Of a DNA stretch of 64,000 bases, positions 8,239 through 16,590 are shown piece after piece. Within the stretch, counting starts at the first letter, position 1; each line of letters begins with the position of its first letter. Position numbers and translations under genes: made by a program. The notes under the pieces are model-generated. The model saw only the letters and a list, made by a program, of their open reading frames with translations. It was not told the origin of the DNA and ran no database searches. Origin of the DNA: Cryobacterium luteum (GTDB taxonomy: Bacteria; Actinomycetota; Actinomycetes; Actinomycetales; Microbacteriaceae); assembly GCF_900110125.1 (NCBI RefSeq), contig NZ_FOCN01000006.1, positions 62,001 to 126,000 on the forward strand, given 5' to 3'.

Positions 8239-8272
8239 GGCAAATATCGCCGCCATGGCGCTCGGCAAATAT
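8239..8272. promoter_or_regulatory. Repeat-palindrome-repeat upstream of the RHS gene
   Basis: GGCAAATAT occurs at 8239-8247 and 8264-8272 in the same orientation, flanking the perfect palindrome CGCCATGGCG (8251-8260). The group lies 27-60 nt upstream of the RHS start, where an operator would act. No binding protein can be named. Confidence 0.3.
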
Positions 8273-9066
8273 ACGATGTATGTCGGGAATGTCCACACCC
8301 CCCTTTCGAGCACAACATGTGTCGCAGGGAGAGCCCCGGCGGCACGTGCGCGAGTCGTCGCTTTTCGAGGTCGTCTGCGAGGTTGACCGTGGATCCTGAC
8401 GCTTGGGCGGGCAGGCAGGCGGGCAGGCGGGCAGGCGCGAGACGCGGTGACGAGCAGCCTCCCGGCGAGCCAGGTTAACCTCCTCGACACACGGAATTGA
8501 ATATCGATGGCGCACCAGCACGATGCGTTCCGGCTACCGTGTGAGCACGTGGATCTCCGCCGAGACAGCGTTCCTTACGATCTAGTGCCGACCTAGGTAA
8601 CGGCCATTGCGACCGCAATTACTGTCGTCGTCGCCATCGTGTATACCTATCAGTAGATTCGGTTTACATCTCGTCAAATGCGTGAAGCTGCGCTCCGCGA
8701 GGCGCAAGACAGCGAGACCGGAGCCGACCGTACGTCGGCATGGATATTGTTCCCGGGTTGGCTGGTCCGCCGACACTCGACATTGTGATCGAAAATTTGG
8801 TGAGACCACCGCTCAAGACGTGCGTCTTAACCTGGTCGGCGATTCCCTCGGCGCACAATCCGAGGGAGATGAGAGGCGCCGCCGCCAAATAGCGATCACA
8901 GAATGCCGCCATGGAGCGCCAAAAGTCACAGCCAGAGCCCGACAACAACGCGGCGAAACTCCCACCCAAACGCCAAAGCCCTCGCGTCTCACGAGCGACG
9001 ATCTACCGCCACCTCAACCCTTAGCGCCAACCACCGTTCCGTTACTGGCCAGACCCCCAGATGGCC

Positions 9067-9130
9067 GCAGTACCAACATCGTGGAACGGCAGTACCAACA
9101 TCGTGGAACGGCAGTACCAACAACGTGGAC
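9067..9130. repeat. Three tandem 22-bp direct repeats before the integrase
   Basis: The unit GCAGTACCAACATCGTGGAA plus CG occurs twice exactly (9067-9088, 9089-9110) and a third time with changes (9111-9130). It ends about 105 nt before the integrase start. Tandem sites in this position often bind the integrase N-terminal domain (arm sites) or a regulator. The copies are contiguous, without spacers, so this is not a CRISPR array. Confidence 0.75.
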
Positions 9131-9236
9131 TAACCGTACCGAGTCGGACTACTCGCCAAATAATCTAGAACTATGTAGTTTCGTCTTCGTTGGCGTCAAT
9201 CTGATGCCCGCCTGATAGCCCTCCCAGGAGGCATCC

Positions 9237-10379
9237 ATGGGCACACTAACACCGTACGACACCGCAAATGGCCGTCGCTATCGCGTGCGCTACCGCAAGC
9301 CAGACAAATCACAGACGGACAAGCGAGGTTTTCGAACCCGACGCGACGCTGATCTGTTTCTTGCATCCGTTGAGATCGCCAAACACACTGGCCGATACAT
9401 CGATCCCAGCCGCGCCCGAGTCACGGTGGCCGACTGGACAGCCACTTGGCTGGCCAGCCGCTCGGACCTGCGCCCATCCACTCTTGATCGCGTAAACGGC
9501 GCGATTCGCAATCACATTGTTCCCGAGCTGGGGCGCATCGCCTTGGGAGACCTCGAGCGGCTTCAAATCCAGCAGTGGGCGAGCGGGCTCAGCGTTATAC
9601 AAGGGCCGGCATCGGTCCGAAAGATCGTCAACGTGCTTTCTGGTGCCTTGCAGCTCGCCGTCGATGATGGTCGCCTCGCAGCCAATCCTGCTCAGCGCCT
9701 TAAACTGCCCAAAATCTCCAAGTCGCAGAAGCGGTTTCTGTCGCACGCTCAAGTTGCAGCCTTGGCCAAGTCGGTCGAGGCGCATAGCGCGGGCAACGGT
9801 TACGGGCTGCTCGTGCTGGTTTTGGCGTACGGTGGGCTTCGGTGGGGCGAGCTAGCCGGTTTGCAGGTTCGTGACTTCGATGCCGCGACTAGTCGGCTTC
9901 ACATCCGCACCATGATGGTGGAAGTGAACGGCTATTTCAAGGAATCGTCCCCGAAAGACTATGAAGACCGCTTTATTCCGATGCCAGCCTCGATCGCCAA
10001 ACAACTCGCCCTTCATGTCGCCGGCAAGAAGCCCACGGATCTCATGTTTGTCGGGGCTCGCGGCGGTGGTGTGCTGCGCAATCGGGTATTTCGACGAGGG
10101 TGGTTTGATGCAGCCGCCATCGAAATTGGAGTTGCGGGACTGACTCCCCACGAACTTCGCCACACGTGCGCCAGCCTGGCTGTATCGGCGGGAGCCAACG
10201 TGAAAGTACTTCAACGAATGCTCGGCCACGCCTCAGCGAAGGAGACGCTCGACACCTACAGTGACCTCTTCGACGCGGACTTGGACAGCGTTGCAGCAGC
10301 GCTGAATCAGGTCATTATTAAAATGAATGTGGGCAAGCGACGAATTGCCGACATCTGCAACAACAGCGGAAATGGCTAG
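9237..10379 (+). CDS. int: Tyrosine site-specific integrase
   Basis: Phage-type integrase of 380 residues that would catalyse insertion and excision at tRNA-Arg. The N-terminal part (RYRVRYRKPDKSQTDKRGF) looks like an AP2-type arm-binding domain, followed by the SAM-like core-binding domain (about residues 65-150). The catalytic domain has all the family residues: Arg in YGGLRWGEL, the box LTPHELRHTCASL, the His of MLGHAS and the nucleophile in DTYSDLF. The sequence looks intact, so the enzyme may be active. GGAGG stands 3-7 nt before ATG 9237. It lies beside its attachment site and reads toward the tRNA. A short Lys/Arg-containing tail follows the Tyr motif. Confidence 0.95.
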   Translation: MGTLTPYDTANGRRYRVRYRKPDKSQTDKRGFRTRRDADLFLASVEIAKHTGRYIDPSRARVTVADWTATWLASRSDLRPSTLDRVNGAIRNHIVPELGRIALGDLERLQIQQWASGLSVIQGPASVRKIVNVLSGALQLAVDDGRLAANPAQRLKLPKISKSQKRFLSHAQVAALAKSVEAHSAGNGYGLLVLVLAYGGLRWGELAGLQVRDFDAATSRLHIRTMMVEVNGYFKESSPKDYEDRFIPMPASIAKQLALHVAGKKPTDLMFVGARGGGVLRNRVFRRGWFDAAAIEIGVAGLTPHELRHTCASLAVSAGANVKVLQRMLGHASAKETLDTYSDLFDADLDSVAAALNQVIIKMNVGKRRIADICNNSGNG

Positions 10380-10403
10380 ATCCGCGTGATTACGCGGATC
10401 TAG
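10376..10403 (+). terminator. Perfect 11-bp hairpin after the integrase
   Basis: CTAGATCCGCG and CGCGGATCTAG pair perfectly around a 6-nt loop. The hairpin overlaps the integrase stop codon and separates it from the oppositely oriented tRNA. There is no U-tract, so it may act as a weak or bidirectional terminator. Confidence 0.6.
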
Positions 10404-10406
10404 CGA

Positions 10407-10453
10407 GTGTGCCCCCAGGCAGATTCGAACTGCCGCCCCTGCCTCCGGAGGGC
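10407..10453. repeat. attR: 47-bp repeat within tRNA-Arg
   Basis: Identical to 2856-2902. It spans the 3' half of the tRNA plus 3 nt of flank, so integration leaves the tRNA gene intact at this end. Confidence 0.9.
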
Positions 10454-10481
10454 AGTGCTCTATCCCCTGAGCTATGGGGGC
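10410..10481 (-). tRNA. tRNA-Arg (anticodon CCG)
   Basis: The minus strand folds as a complete tRNA: acceptor GCCCCCA/TGGGGGC, D-arm GCTC...GAGC, anticodon arm CTGCC CTCCGGA GGCAG with anticodon CCG (reads CGG, Arg), a 4-nt variable loop, and T-arm GGCAG TTCGAAT CTGCC with discriminator A. CCA is not encoded. It is the target of the integrated element; argS lies nearby. Confidence 0.96.
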
Positions 10482-10493
10482 CAAGGTGGTTCA

Positions 10494-10520
10494 AGGTTAG
10501 CATCATGGCCCGGCTGTCAA
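10494..10520 (-). promoter_or_regulatory. Promoter of tRNA-Arg
   Basis: On the minus strand a consensus -35 TTGACA (10520-10515) and -10 TAACCT (10499-10494), separated by 15 nt, lie just upstream of the tRNA 5' end at 10481. Confidence 0.6.
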
Positions 10521-10567
10521 GACCCATCATGACCGCCACCGCCAGAACCTGTTCGTAGAGGTGCCGG

Positions 10568-11215
10568 CTAGCCCAAATGCCCGAGCACCGCCGACATGAG
10601 ACCTTCGGCAGCGCCGGGCTCGTTGTAGAACGCGGGCGAGCTCATGGTGACCCAGTAGCTTCCGGTGAAGACCTGGGCCTGACCGCTGCCACCGGCAAAG
10701 GTGAAGAAACCATCGACGGTCGGCGGGGTGCCGTAGGTCGGCACGGCCTGGCTGTCGGCATCCGCTTGCTGCTTGAGCGTGGTCATCAAAACATCGTTGG
10801 GGGCCACGACCGACACCTCGATGAGTTCACCACTGGACTGGTTCGACCAGCCGCAGGTCAGTCCGTTGTACGTCGCGGCGGTCTCGGCCAGGCCGTTCGC
10901 GCTCGGCGAGTAGTCGGGCGCGGTGCCGTAGTTCGGGTTGAAATCGTAGACGTCCTGCAGGGTGAGCAGATCGCCACAGGTCTGCGCGATCGGTGAGCCG
11001 GTCGCTTCCGGGGTCGGTGTGGGCGACGACGTCGGCTGCTCTGTCGGGTCAGCGGATGCCCCGCTCGTCGCGGCCGCGGAATTCGTGGGTGTCGGCTCGT
11101 CGCCGGCGCTGCAGCCGGTGAGAACGAGGGCGAACAGTGCTCCGCCGGCGAGCAGAACGCCCGACCGGCCACGAGCGGAACGAACGAGAGTGGGGTAGAC
11201 GCGGGTATCAGTCAC
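10568..11215 (-). CDS. Putative lipoprotein of unknown function
   Basis: Protein of 215 residues from GTG 11215. It has a lipoprotein signal: a basic start, a hydrophobic stretch (LLAGGALFALVLTGC) and a lipobox cysteine at residue 35, so it should be anchored to the outer face of the cytoplasmic membrane. A Thr/Pro/Ser-rich linker (about 36-75) leads to a domain with two cysteines (QTCGDLL and LTCGWSN) that could form a disulfide; many actinobacterial exported proteins look like this. I do not recognise a specific family. It is divergent from argS with only 42 nt between the starts. Confidence 0.8.
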   Translation of the reverse strand: MTDTRVYPTLVRSARGRSGVLLAGGALFALVLTGCSAGDEPTPTNSAAATSGASADPTEQPTSSPTPTPEATGSPIAQTCGDLLTLQDVYDFNPNYGTAPDYSPSANGLAETAATYNGLTCGWSNQSSGELIEVSVVAPNDVLMTTLKQQADADSQAVPTYGTPPTVDGFFTFAGGSGQAQVFTGSYWVTMSSPAFYNEPGAAEGLMSAVLGHLG

Positions 11216-11245
11216 GCGTTGACCTTACCAACAGGAGGGGGCCGG

Positions 11246-11251
11246 TACGAT
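11246..11251 (+). promoter_or_regulatory. -10 element of argS
   Basis: TACGAT ends 6 nt before the argS GTG, while the nearest Shine-Dalgarno-like GGAGGGG is 18 nt away, too far to serve. This favours a leaderless argS transcript starting at or next to the GTG. Confidence 0.4.
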
Positions 11252-11257
11252 TGAGCA

Positions 11258-12934
11258 GTGACTCCTGCCGAACTCTCCCAGTCCCTTTTCGACCTCATCC
11301 AGGACGTCAGCGAACGCCGACGTGAGGCTGACGCGAGTGGGGTAGACCTCGGACTCACCCTCGCCGACGTCGCTGTCGAACGCCCGCGCAACCGCGACCA
11401 CGGCGACTGGGCTTCGAGTATTGCGCTGAAAATCGCCAAGCCGCTCGGCGCCAACCCGCGGGAAATCGCGGCAGAACTGGCAGCCGGTCTCGAACAGCTC
11501 GCCGATGTCGCCTCCGTTGAAATTGCCGGCCCCGGTTTCATCAACATTCGCCTCGAAGCGGCGGCAGCTGGCGCCCTCGCCAAGACCATCGTCGACCAGG
11601 GCGCCGTCTACGGCACCGGCCACCTCTACGACGGCCTCAAAATCAACCTCGAATTCGTCTCGGCCAACCCCACCGGTCCGATCCACATGGGCGGCGTGCG
11701 CTGGGCCGCTGTGGGCGACAGCCTGGCCCGGGTGCTGCAGGCCGAGGGAGCCGACGTCACCCGCGAGTATTACTTCAACGACCACGGCTCGCAGATCGAC
11801 CGCTTCGCCCGCAGCGTGCTCGCCAGCTACCTCGGTGAAGCCACCCCCGAAGACGGCTACGGCGGAGCGTACATCGGCGATATCGCCGCGAATGTGCTCG
11901 CCAACTATGACGGTGACGTCGCCGCCCTCCCTCGGGACGAACAGCAGGAAGTGTTCCGCTCGATTGGCGTTGATCTCATGTTCACCGAGATCAAAGACAA
12001 ACTGCACGGCTTCGGCGTTGACTTCGATGTGTACTTTCACGAAGATTCGCTGCATGAATCGGGAGCCGTCAACCGCGCCATCGAACGACTGCGTGAACAG
12101 GGCCACATCTTCGAAGCGGATGGCGCCATCTGGCTGCGCACCACCACCTTCGGTGACGATCGTGACCGGGTGATCATCCGCTCGAACGGGGAGCCCGCCT
12201 ACATCTCGGGCGACCTCGGTTACTACCTCGACAAGCGCGAACGCGGTTTCGACCAGTGCCTGATCATGCTCGGCGCCGACCACCACGGCTACGTCGGCCG
12301 CATGATGGCGATGGTCTCCGCGTTCGGTGATGAGCCCGGCGTGAACCTGCAGATTCTGATCGGCCAGATGGTCAACCTGCTTAAAGACGGCGAACCGGTG
12401 CGCATGAGCAAGCGGGCCGGCACCATCGTCACCCTCGACGATCTGGTCGACGCGGTCGGCGTCGACGCCGGTCGTTACGCGCTGGTGCGCTCCAACAGCG
12501 ACTCGCAGCTCGACATCGACCTCGACCTGCTCGGCAAGCGCACCAACGACAACCCCGTCTTCTACGTGCAGTACGCCCACGCCCGCACCTGCTCGGTCGC
12601 CCGCAACGCCGCCGCCAGCGGCGTCGAACGCACCGTCTTCGCCCCGGAGCTGCTCGTGCACGACAGCGAATCCGCGCTGCTCGGAGTGCTGCAGGAATTC
12701 CCCCGCGTCGTCGCCCAGGCCGCCGAACTGCGCGAGCCCCACCGCGTGGCCCGCTACATCGAAGAGGTCGCCGGCTACTACCACCGCTGGTACGACAACT
12801 GCCGGGTCATTCCGCTCGGCGAAGAACCGGTCACCGACCTGCACCGCACCCGCCTCTGGCTCAACGACGCCACCGGTCAGGTGATTCGTAACGGCCTCGG
12901 CCTGCTCGGCGTCACCGCGCCGGAGCGCATGTAG
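11258..12934 (+). CDS. argS: Arginyl-tRNA synthetase
   Basis: Class I aminoacyl-tRNA synthetase that charges tRNA-Arg in the cytosol; 558 residues, normal for the family. It contains the Arg N-terminal additional domain (about 1-115), the catalytic core with [15 protein letters not shown] (HMGG, residues 143-146, is the HIGH-motif equivalent), the KMSKS-equivalent RMSKRAG, and the DALR anticodon-binding domain ending in [14 protein letters not shown] 11258 is the start; the family begins there and a -10-like box lies just before it. The next gene starts 5 nt after the stop. A tRNA-Arg gene lies within 1 kb, though nothing shows that the two are co-regulated. Confidence 0.97.
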   Translation: MTPAELSQSLFDLIQDVSERRREADASGVDLGLTLADVAVERPRNRDHGDWASSIALKIAKPLGANPREIAAELAAGLEQLADVASVEIAGPGFINIRLEAAAAGALAKTIVDQGAVYGTGHLYDGLKINLEFVSANPTGPIHMGGVRWAAVGDSLARVLQAEGADVTREYYFNDHGSQIDRFARSVLASYLGEATPEDGYGGAYIGDIAANVLANYDGDVAALPRDEQQEVFRSIGVDLMFTEIKDKLHGFGVDFDVYFHEDSLHESGAVNRAIERLREQGHIFEADGAIWLRTTTFGDDRDRVIIRSNGEPAYISGDLGYYLDKRERGFDQCLIMLGADHHGYVGRMMAMVSAFGDEPGVNLQILIGQMVNLLKDGEPVRMSKRAGTIVTLDDLVDAVGVDAGRYALVRSNSDSQLDIDLDLLGKRTNDNPVFYVQYAHARTCSVARNAAASGVERTVFAPELLVHDSESALLGVLQEFPRVVAQAAELREPHRVARYIEEVAGYYHRWYDNCRVIPLGEEPVTDLHRTRLWLNDATGQVIRNGLGLLGVTAPERM

Positions 12935-12939
12935 TCGCC

Positions 12940-13713
12940 ATGAATGAATCAGTGGCCAGAACCAAACGGCGCGGTCTCGTTCCGCTCATCATCGTGGGCG
13001 TGCTCGCCATTCTGCTCGTCGTCGCCTATTTTCTTATCGACAGCGGGGCGCGCGCCTTTGCCCAGGATCGGGCCGAAGCCGAAATCAGCAACCGGATGCC
13101 CGCTTCCGTGACCGGTGACATCGACGTCACGATCGGCGGCACCTCCGTCATCGCACAGTTCATCGCCGGTAGTTTCGACCAGATCGAGTTGACCGCGCCG
13201 AACCTGACGGTCGACGGCGTGCCGGCATCCGTTCACGTCATCGCCCGCGACGTATCGACTAACACCGCCAAGGCCATCGGCTCGCTCACCGCCACCCTCG
13301 ACCTCGACCAGGCCGCGCTCAACCAGCTCGTGCTGGCTTCCGGGACCGCGCCCGCCGACGCCGTGATGGCCCTCGGCGACGGCGTCGTCGCCTACACCGG
13401 CACGGTCAAACTGTTTGAGTTCACCGTGGGCTACAGCGCGACGGCCACCGCCAGCGCCGCCGGGGACACGCTGAACTTCACCCCCACCGAAGCCACAGTG
13501 ACGAGCGGCGTCGGCGACATCGACGCCACACCCCTGGTCAACCTCATTCTGCAGCAGGCGCCGATCGGAGTCTGCGTGGCCGGCTACCTGCCCGGCGGCG
13601 TCGAACTGAGTGGCGTCGACATTTCGCCCGAGCGGGCACGCGTTACGCTGGAGTCGAGCAGTCTTCGGCTCACTGCGCAGTCGCTGACCACTCTCGGCAG
13701 CTGCACCGACTGA
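12940..13713 (+). CDS. DUF2993 (LmeA-like) exported protein
   Basis: Protein of 257 residues with an N-terminal membrane anchor (LVPLIIVGVLAILLVVAYFL, about residues 14-33) and an extracytoplasmic DUF2993 domain. Mycobacterial LmeA of this family binds phospholipid and helps envelope lipoglycan maturation; the role here is inferred by family only. Ala/Thr/Val-rich repeating strands (for example VTIGGTSVIAQFIAGSFDQI and VDISPERARVTLES) fit the beta-barrel-like lipid-binding fold. The gene starts 5 nt after argS and probably shares its transcript. Confidence 0.75.
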   Translation: MNESVARTKRRGLVPLIIVGVLAILLVVAYFLIDSGARAFAQDRAEAEISNRMPASVTGDIDVTIGGTSVIAQFIAGSFDQIELTAPNLTVDGVPASVHVIARDVSTNTAKAIGSLTATLDLDQAALNQLVLASGTAPADAVMALGDGVVAYTGTVKLFEFTVGYSATATASAAGDTLNFTPTEATVTSGVGDIDATPLVNLILQQAPIGVCVAGYLPGGVELSGVDISPERARVTLESSSLRLTAQSLTTLGSCTD

Positions 13714-13715
13714 TT

Positions 13716-13781
13716 CGAACCTCGCCACCCGCGACGATAGAATACGGTCAGGCACGCCCACCCACTCGGGCGTCCCATTTT
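13716..13781 (+). promoter_or_regulatory. Promoter and leader hairpin of the lysine/threonine operon
   Basis: TTCGAA (13716-13721), a 16-nt spacer and TAGAAT (13738-13743) form a promoter. Immediately after the predicted start, ACGCCC (13754-13759) and GGGCGT (13768-13773) pair and are followed by CCCATTTT, which resembles a small terminator or attenuator. The leader runs about 70 nt further to lysA. No leader peptide was identified. Confidence 0.4.
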
Positions 13782-13846
13782 CCGGCTTCAGGGACCAATC
13801 CGGGTTCGCTCGCTGAGATTCCCCTTCGACTCTCGTGAGGTACTTC

Positions 13847-15256
13847 GTGGCAACCGAACCCAATCCGCTCGCGCCCGACTGGCTGCGCCTGCCCGCCGAC
13901 GCCAATGAGCTCGCGCCCGGTCTCTGGCCCACCTCGGCCGCCCGCAGCAGCACCGGCGAACTCGTCATCGGCGGAGTCACCGCTGACGACCTCGCCGCCG
14001 AATTCGGCACTCCCCTCTACGTCATCGACGAAGCGGATGCCCGCACCAGCGCCGCGGAGCTGCTCGCCGTGTTCCAGGCCGAGTTCGCCCGCATCGGCAC
14101 GAGCGCCAAGGTCTACTACGCCGGCAAGGCTTTTCTCTCCACCGAGGTTGTGCGCTGGATGATCGCCGCCGGGCTCAACATCGACGTGTGCAGCGGCGGC
14201 GAACTCGCCGTCGCCCTGGCCGGCGGCGCCGATCCGGCCCGGCTGGGTTTTCACGGCAACAATAAGTCCCTGGCCGAGCTCGACGAAGCCACCCGGGTCG
14301 GTATCGGCACGATCGTGATCGACAGCGAGGTTGAAATCGGCCGCATCGCCGAAGCATCCGCTCGCCACAATCGGGTGCAGAACGTACGCCTCCGCGTGAA
14401 TAGCGGCGTACACGCGCACACCCACGATTTTCTGGCTACCTCACACGAAGACCAAAAATTTGGGATCGTACTCGGCGATGCGCCGAGGCTGGTCGAACTC
14501 ATTCGCGCCGAGAGCGCGCTCAACTTCGTCGGCCTGCACTGCCACATCGGTTCGCAGATCTTCGGCGCCGACGGCTTCGCCGAGTCGGCCGCCCGGCTGC
14601 TCGAGCTGCACGCCACCCTGCTGGGAGGCGGTCCGGTACCCGAACTCAACCTCGGCGGCGGCTTCGGCATTGCCTACACGAGCGCCGACGAACCCACCCC
14701 GATTCGTGACCTCGCCGCGGCCCTGGCCGACATCGTCGCCACCGAGTGCGCGCGACTGAACATCGCGCTGCCGATCGTCGCGTTCGAACCCGGCCGGGTT
14801 ATCGTCGGTCGCGCCGGCGTGAGCCTGTACCGCGTCGGCACGACCAAAGCGGTCGACGTCTCCGGCACCCCGCGGCTGTACGTCAGTGTTGATGGCGGAA
14901 TGAGTGACAATGTGCGCCCGGCTCTCTACGGCGCCGACTATGCCGTGCGACTCGCCGATCGCGTGTCGACCGCAGCGCCGGTGCTCGTGCGCATCGCCGG
15001 CAAACACTGCGAGAGCGGCGACATCGTCGTCGACTCCGACTACCTGCCCGGCGACGTGACCCCCGGCGACCTGCTCGCCGTGCCCGCCACGGGTGCCTAC
15101 TGCTGGGCGCTCTCCAACAACTACAACTACCAGGGCCGCGCCCCCGTGGTGGCCGTGATGAACGGCACAGCACGCGTACTCGTACGCGGCGAAACGATTG
15201 CCGACCTGCTCGCGCGGGACACCGGGGCGCTTTCGCCCACCGAAGGAGAATCTTGA
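13847..15256 (+). CDS. lysA: Diaminopimelate decarboxylase
   Basis: PLP enzyme that converts meso-diaminopimelate to L-lysine, the last step of lysine synthesis. It has 469 residues. The PLP lysine is in VYYAGKAFLS (K94), with HIGSQI, the phosphate-binding loop GGGFGIAY, EPGRVIVG, and the dimer-interface CESGD containing the catalytic Cys. GTG 13847 was chosen because GTGAGG lies 6 nt upstream; a GTG at 13835 is in frame but is itself part of that ribosome site. It is the first gene of an operon with hom, thrC and thrB, and overlaps hom by 4 nt. Confidence 0.96.
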   Translation: MATEPNPLAPDWLRLPADANELAPGLWPTSAARSSTGELVIGGVTADDLAAEFGTPLYVIDEADARTSAAELLAVFQAEFARIGTSAKVYYAGKAFLSTEVVRWMIAAGLNIDVCSGGELAVALAGGADPARLGFHGNNKSLAELDEATRVGIGTIVIDSEVEIGRIAEASARHNRVQNVRLRVNSGVHAHTHDFLATSHEDQKFGIVLGDAPRLVELIRAESALNFVGLHCHIGSQIFGADGFAESAARLLELHATLLGGGPVPELNLGGGFGIAYTSADEPTPIRDLAAALADIVATECARLNIALPIVAFEPGRVIVGRAGVSLYRVGTTKAVDVSGTPRLYVSVDGGMSDNVRPALYGADYAVRLADRVSTAAPVLVRIAGKHCESGDIVVDSDYLPGDVTPGDLLAVPATGAYCWALSNNYNYQGRAPVVAVMNGTARVLVRGETIADLLARDTGALSPTEGES

Positions 15257-16590
15257 AGCTCGAATACCGCAACCTGCGTGTCGCCCTCCTCGGTGGAGGA
15301 TCCGTCGGCGCCCAGGTGGCCCGGCTGCTGCTCGAACAGGGCCCGGAGCTCGCCAACCGGGTCGGGGCCACCCTCGAACTGGTTGGAATCGCGGTGCGCG
15401 ATGTGAACGCCGAACGCACCGTCGACCTGCCGCATGAACTGTTCACGACCAACGCCGAAGAGCTCATTCTCGGCGCCGACATCGTCATCGAACTGATGGG
15501 CGGCATCGAGCCGGCCCGCAGCCACATTCTGCTCGCGATCAGCAGTGGGGCGGATGTCGTCACCGCCAACAAGGCGCTGCTCGCCCAGGCCGGACCCGAA
15601 CTCTTCGCCGCCGCGAACCAGGTCGGCGCCCAGATCAACTACGAGGCCGCGGTCGCCGGGGCGATCCCGATCGTGCGTCCGCTGCGGGAGAGCCTCGCCG
15701 GCGACCAGATCAAGCGCATCCTCGGCATCGTCAACGGCACCACGAACTTCATCCTGGACCGAATGGATACCGAAGGGTCCAGCCTCGAGGACGCGCTGGC
15801 CGAGGCGACCGCGCTTGGCTACGCGGAGGCAGATCCGACCGCCGACATCGGGGGCTACGACGCCGCGCAGAAGGCGGCCATTCTGGCGAGTCTGGCGTTT
15901 CACACGACGGTGCCGCTGGCATCCGTTTACCGCGAGGGCATCGAGTCGGTCACGCCGGCGCAGATCGAATCGGCCCGCAAGGCCGGCTACGTCGTGAAAC
16001 TGCTGGCCATTTGTGAACGCGTCACCGACGAGAACGGCGTCGACGGGGTGTCGGCGCGGGTCTACCCGGCCATGGTGCCGCGCAGCCATCCGCTCGCCGC
16101 GGTACACGGCGCCAACAACGCCGTCTTCGTCGAAGCCGAATCCGCCGGCAGCCTTATGTTCTACGGGGCCGGAGCCGGGGGAGTGGAAACAGCCTCGGCC
16201 GTGCTCGGCGACGTCGTCTCCATCGCCAGGCGGCACGTCGCCGGCGGGCCGGGAGTGGCCGCATCAAGCTACGCCGGACTGCCGGTCTTCGATATCGGCC
16301 GGGTCACCACCCGCTACGCGGTGACCCTCGAAGTCACCGACGAACCCGGCGTGCTCGCAACCATCGCGAGCGTGTTCAGCAAGCGCAAGGTGTCCCTGGC
16401 CCTCGTGGAACAGTCCATGACCCCGGCCGTGATGGCCACGAAGAGTCGCGCAGCCCGCTCGGCCACGGCTACCCTAGTGATCGGGACCCATGACGCAACG
16501 GAGGCCGCACTCGCCGCCACCGTGCAGGACCTGGCCACCAACAGTGTCGTCAGCGAAGTCGCATCCGTTTTGAGAGTTGAAGGAGTCTGA
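15253..16590 (+). CDS. hom: Homoserine dehydrogenase
   Basis: NAD(P)H-dependent reduction of aspartate semialdehyde to homoserine, the branch point for threonine and methionine. It has 445 residues. The nucleotide loop is LLGGGSVG (residues 12-19), the catalytic region contains TANKALLAQ and GIVNGTTNFIL, and a C-terminal ACT domain begins near 355 (VTDEPGVLATIASVF), suggesting feedback control by threonine. The start is TTG 15253, overlapping the lysA stop, with GAAGGAG 4 nt upstream; no better start exists in frame. Its stop overlaps the thrC ATG. Confidence 0.96.
   Translation: MKLEYRNLRVALLGGGSVGAQVARLLLEQGPELANRVGATLELVGIAVRDVNAERTVDLPHELFTTNAEELILGADIVIELMGGIEPARSHILLAISSGADVVTANKALLAQAGPELFAAANQVGAQINYEAAVAGAIPIVRPLRESLAGDQIKRILGIVNGTTNFILDRMDTEGSSLEDALAEATALGYAEADPTADIGGYDAAQKAAILASLAFHTTVPLASVYREGIESVTPAQIESARKAGYVVKLLAICERVTDENGVDGVSARVYPAMVPRSHPLAAVHGANNAVFVEAESAGSLMFYGAGAGGVETASAVLGDVVSIARRHVAGGPGVAASSYAGLPVFDIGRVTTRYAVTLEVTDEPGVLATIASVFSKRKVSLALVEQSMTPAVMATKSRAARSATATLVIGTHDATEAALAATVQDLATNSVVSEVASVLRVEGV

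Larger units (their letters stand above)
8213..9236. other. Non-coding 1-kb stretch inside the island
   Basis: No open frame here has family resemblance, a good ribosome site or plausible composition. The stretch holds the RHS upstream region, a GC-rich run of short GGCGGGCAG-like repeats near 8404-8437, the 22-bp tandem repeats at 9067-9130 and the integrase leader. It may contain decayed genes or a small excisionase-type gene that I cannot recognise. Confidence 0.6.
2856..10453. mobile_element. Integrated element at tRNA-Arg(CCG)
   Basis: A 7.6-kb insertion bounded by 47-bp exact direct repeats, with a tyrosine integrase directly beside the intact tRNA and pointing toward it. This is the standard architecture of integrase-driven islands that use tRNA 3' ends. 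Cargo: decayed insertion sequences (3059-4596), a two-helix membrane protein and an RHS-repeat protein (4620-8212), about 1 kb of non-coding DNA and the integrase. I see no replication, conjugation or phage structural genes, so it is a cargo island or a shrunken integrative element rather than a prophage. Confidence 0.85.

Noticed and set aside
9067..9130. Possible CRISPR array
   Set aside because: Copies are directly contiguous with no spacers and there are no cas genes.
8607..9215. Open frame of 202 codons in the island non-coding region
   Set aside because: No ribosome site, composition unlike coding DNA, crosses the tandem repeats, and resembles nothing I recognise.
11225..12844. Minus-strand open frame of 539 codons opposite argS
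   Set aside because: Antisense frame in high-GC coding DNA; argS on the other strand is complete with all its motifs.
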